Assembly: GCA_033239005.1 (NCBI GenBank)
Contig: BSQZ01000060.1
Location: forward strand, 416,001 to 480,000
DNA: 64,000 nt
Reading direction: 5' to 3'
DNA from: Lamellibrachia satsuma
Taxonomy: Eukaryota > Annelida > Polychaeta > Sabellida > Siboglinidae
Shown: in pieces, positions 1 to 64,000 of the stretch
How positions within the stretch are numbered: the stretch's first letter is position 1
Layout of the letters: every line of letters begins with the position of its first letter
The notes under the pieces: model-generated
The model's database searches: none
The model's input: only the letters and a program-made list of their open reading frames with translations
Told to the model about the DNA's origin: nothing
Position numbers and translations under genes: made by a program

Positions 1-62849
<62,849 letters not shown>

Positions 62850-64000
62850 GTATCTACACCACCTCCACCTCTACCACAAACACCAACACCTACAGCAACA
62901 GCACAAACCACCCAAGTGACAACGTCTGGCCCGTGGTATGGGTATGTTTGGCCCGTGACACCGGAGGATGACTATTGTGTATAGCGACGTAGGCCCGAAG
63001 CGTTGCCGTATACCATTCGTGACCATTGAGTATCCAATGAACGATCGCTGTTACAGTTTGCCCGTCTAGACATTTGACCATGTACGGCGCATACGTAGTG
63101 AGCGTCTTTCTCTCGAAACGTGTATTCTTCGTTCGACAATCGTAAATTGTTTTCACTAAAACAACCATTCTAACAATTGTATGCCCTCCATTGGTGATAT
63201 ATATGCTACAGTTTTAGAATACAGATTTCTTGCGCAAAAAAATTATTCTGATATTTTTAGACGGCATGTTAATTTATATTAAGCATAGTGACTGGTGAAA
63301 CGGCCAGTACACTAGGTAAGTACGTCAGGTAAAAAAATGTGCTTTTGTGATAAAAGCATGAACATTTGCACAGTGCTTTTCTGTGTCCCAAAGAAATTTT
63401 ACAGCTATGGAACCACGTTGGTGCTTACGTATGTTGACCTTGAACTTGACTCATTTTCCAAGATGGCCGCCAGTCATCAGTTTTAAACATCTCGGCAAAG
63501 ATTTGTGTCGAATTGTTCAGATTACTCATATATTATTTGGTATTATAGAAATATGCTGTTGTGTTTTTATAGCAATAGGGTGCATTTGTTCCAGCATTTC
63601 ATCAATCGAATTTGATCTTTAATGCAACCGACGTACAATAATTGTAATGTTTGCCTGTTTCAAATCGTGCTGTTGTTCTTCAGTAGATTGCTACGTATAG
63701 GTGATTTCGATCGTTATGTAGAAATGCTGAACAAGATAACGCCGTGAATGTTTGCATTCCTTTGAACCATCAATGGAAGGTGGCCGCCTGTGTACATATG
63801 CGTTGCTCGAAAATCATCACACCGTCTGTGTAGCATTCTCTGCAGAAAAGTTTCTTTGTATATAAAAGGGAAGCAGTTTCTCCACGACTGCTACTTATCA
63901 GTCCAACGAACAGATGAACGCTTTGGCCAAAGATTCCGGGAAACGTATTGGCTTAAAAAAATTCCCGGTGCACTGAGACGCTGAATGATATCGAGCCCCG
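62850..64000. other. Intron tract at the right edge
   Basis: A short CACC/CTACA-rich stretch (62850-62920) is followed by unremarkable AT-rich sequence. I searched for the expected S3 exon of repeat IV and do not see one. TATATAAAAGG near 63858 is probably chance. Confidence 0.45.

Noticed and set aside
63850..63870. TATATAAAAGG as a promoter
   Set aside because: It lies inside an expected intron of repeat IV, with no open frame or other initiation signal downstream in the window.

Overview
This is a stretch of animal nuclear DNA. It has short GT-AG exons spread over tens of kilobases, non-LTR retrotransposons, tRNA-derived SINEs, TIR elements and a very large amount of tandem repeat. No bacterial operon, phage or viral gene is visible. 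The exact taxon cannot be read from the sequence. The gene content fits a marine invertebrate or another metazoan that keeps a sperm-type K+ channel of the CNGK/tetraKCNG family.

I read nearly all the coding capacity as one plus-strand gene, reconstructed here from 34 exons (plus one doubtful exon at the left edge). They sum to about 5.27 kb of coding sequence over about 62 kb, and every exon-exon phase is compatible. The protein is a pseudo-tetrameric cyclic-nucleotide-gated channel: four concatenated units, each S1-S6, C-linker and cyclic-nucleotide-binding domain (CNBD). The window holds the pore, S6, C-linker and CNBD of repeat I (605-16636), all of repeat II (17073-43907), all of repeat III (44444-59201), and the linker, S1 and S2 of repeat IV (60216-62849). 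The gene runs off both ends. The three visible selectivity filters are GFGD, GFGD and GYGD, so K+ selectivity is expected. Only the CNBD of repeat III keeps the full phosphate-binding cassette (FGE and the conserved Arg). This agrees with what is known of sea-urchin CNGK, where cGMP binding to the third repeat opens the channel.

The introns are almost entirely tandem arrays, with units from 2 to about 74 bp. The largest are the pyrimidine-rich block at 6270-11480, the 53-bp array at 23925-27465, the 20-bp array at 33355-37390, the 33-bp array at 39262-41215 and a (CCCG)n tract of about 660 bp at 44715-45374. The most unusual feature is that about a dozen arrays are built from an exon-intron junction itself. 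Each unit carries the last or first few exon bases with the donor or acceptor, so the true splice site is preceded or followed by many decoy copies. Six are donor arrays (after exons ending 19984, 23312, 31882, 39277, 45562 and 54867). Five or six are acceptor arrays (before exons starting 11939, 21954, 50838, 54010, 61161 and perhaps 62760).

Transposons in the introns include a CR1-like LINE family in several copies (46352-48560 minus, 37960-38890 plus, a tail fragment near 23530-23700), an older LINE at 4290-6130, three tRNA-derived SINEs, two TIR/MITE families and a decayed pogo/Tigger-like transposase (about 29990-31710, minus) with a 14-residue internal repeat.
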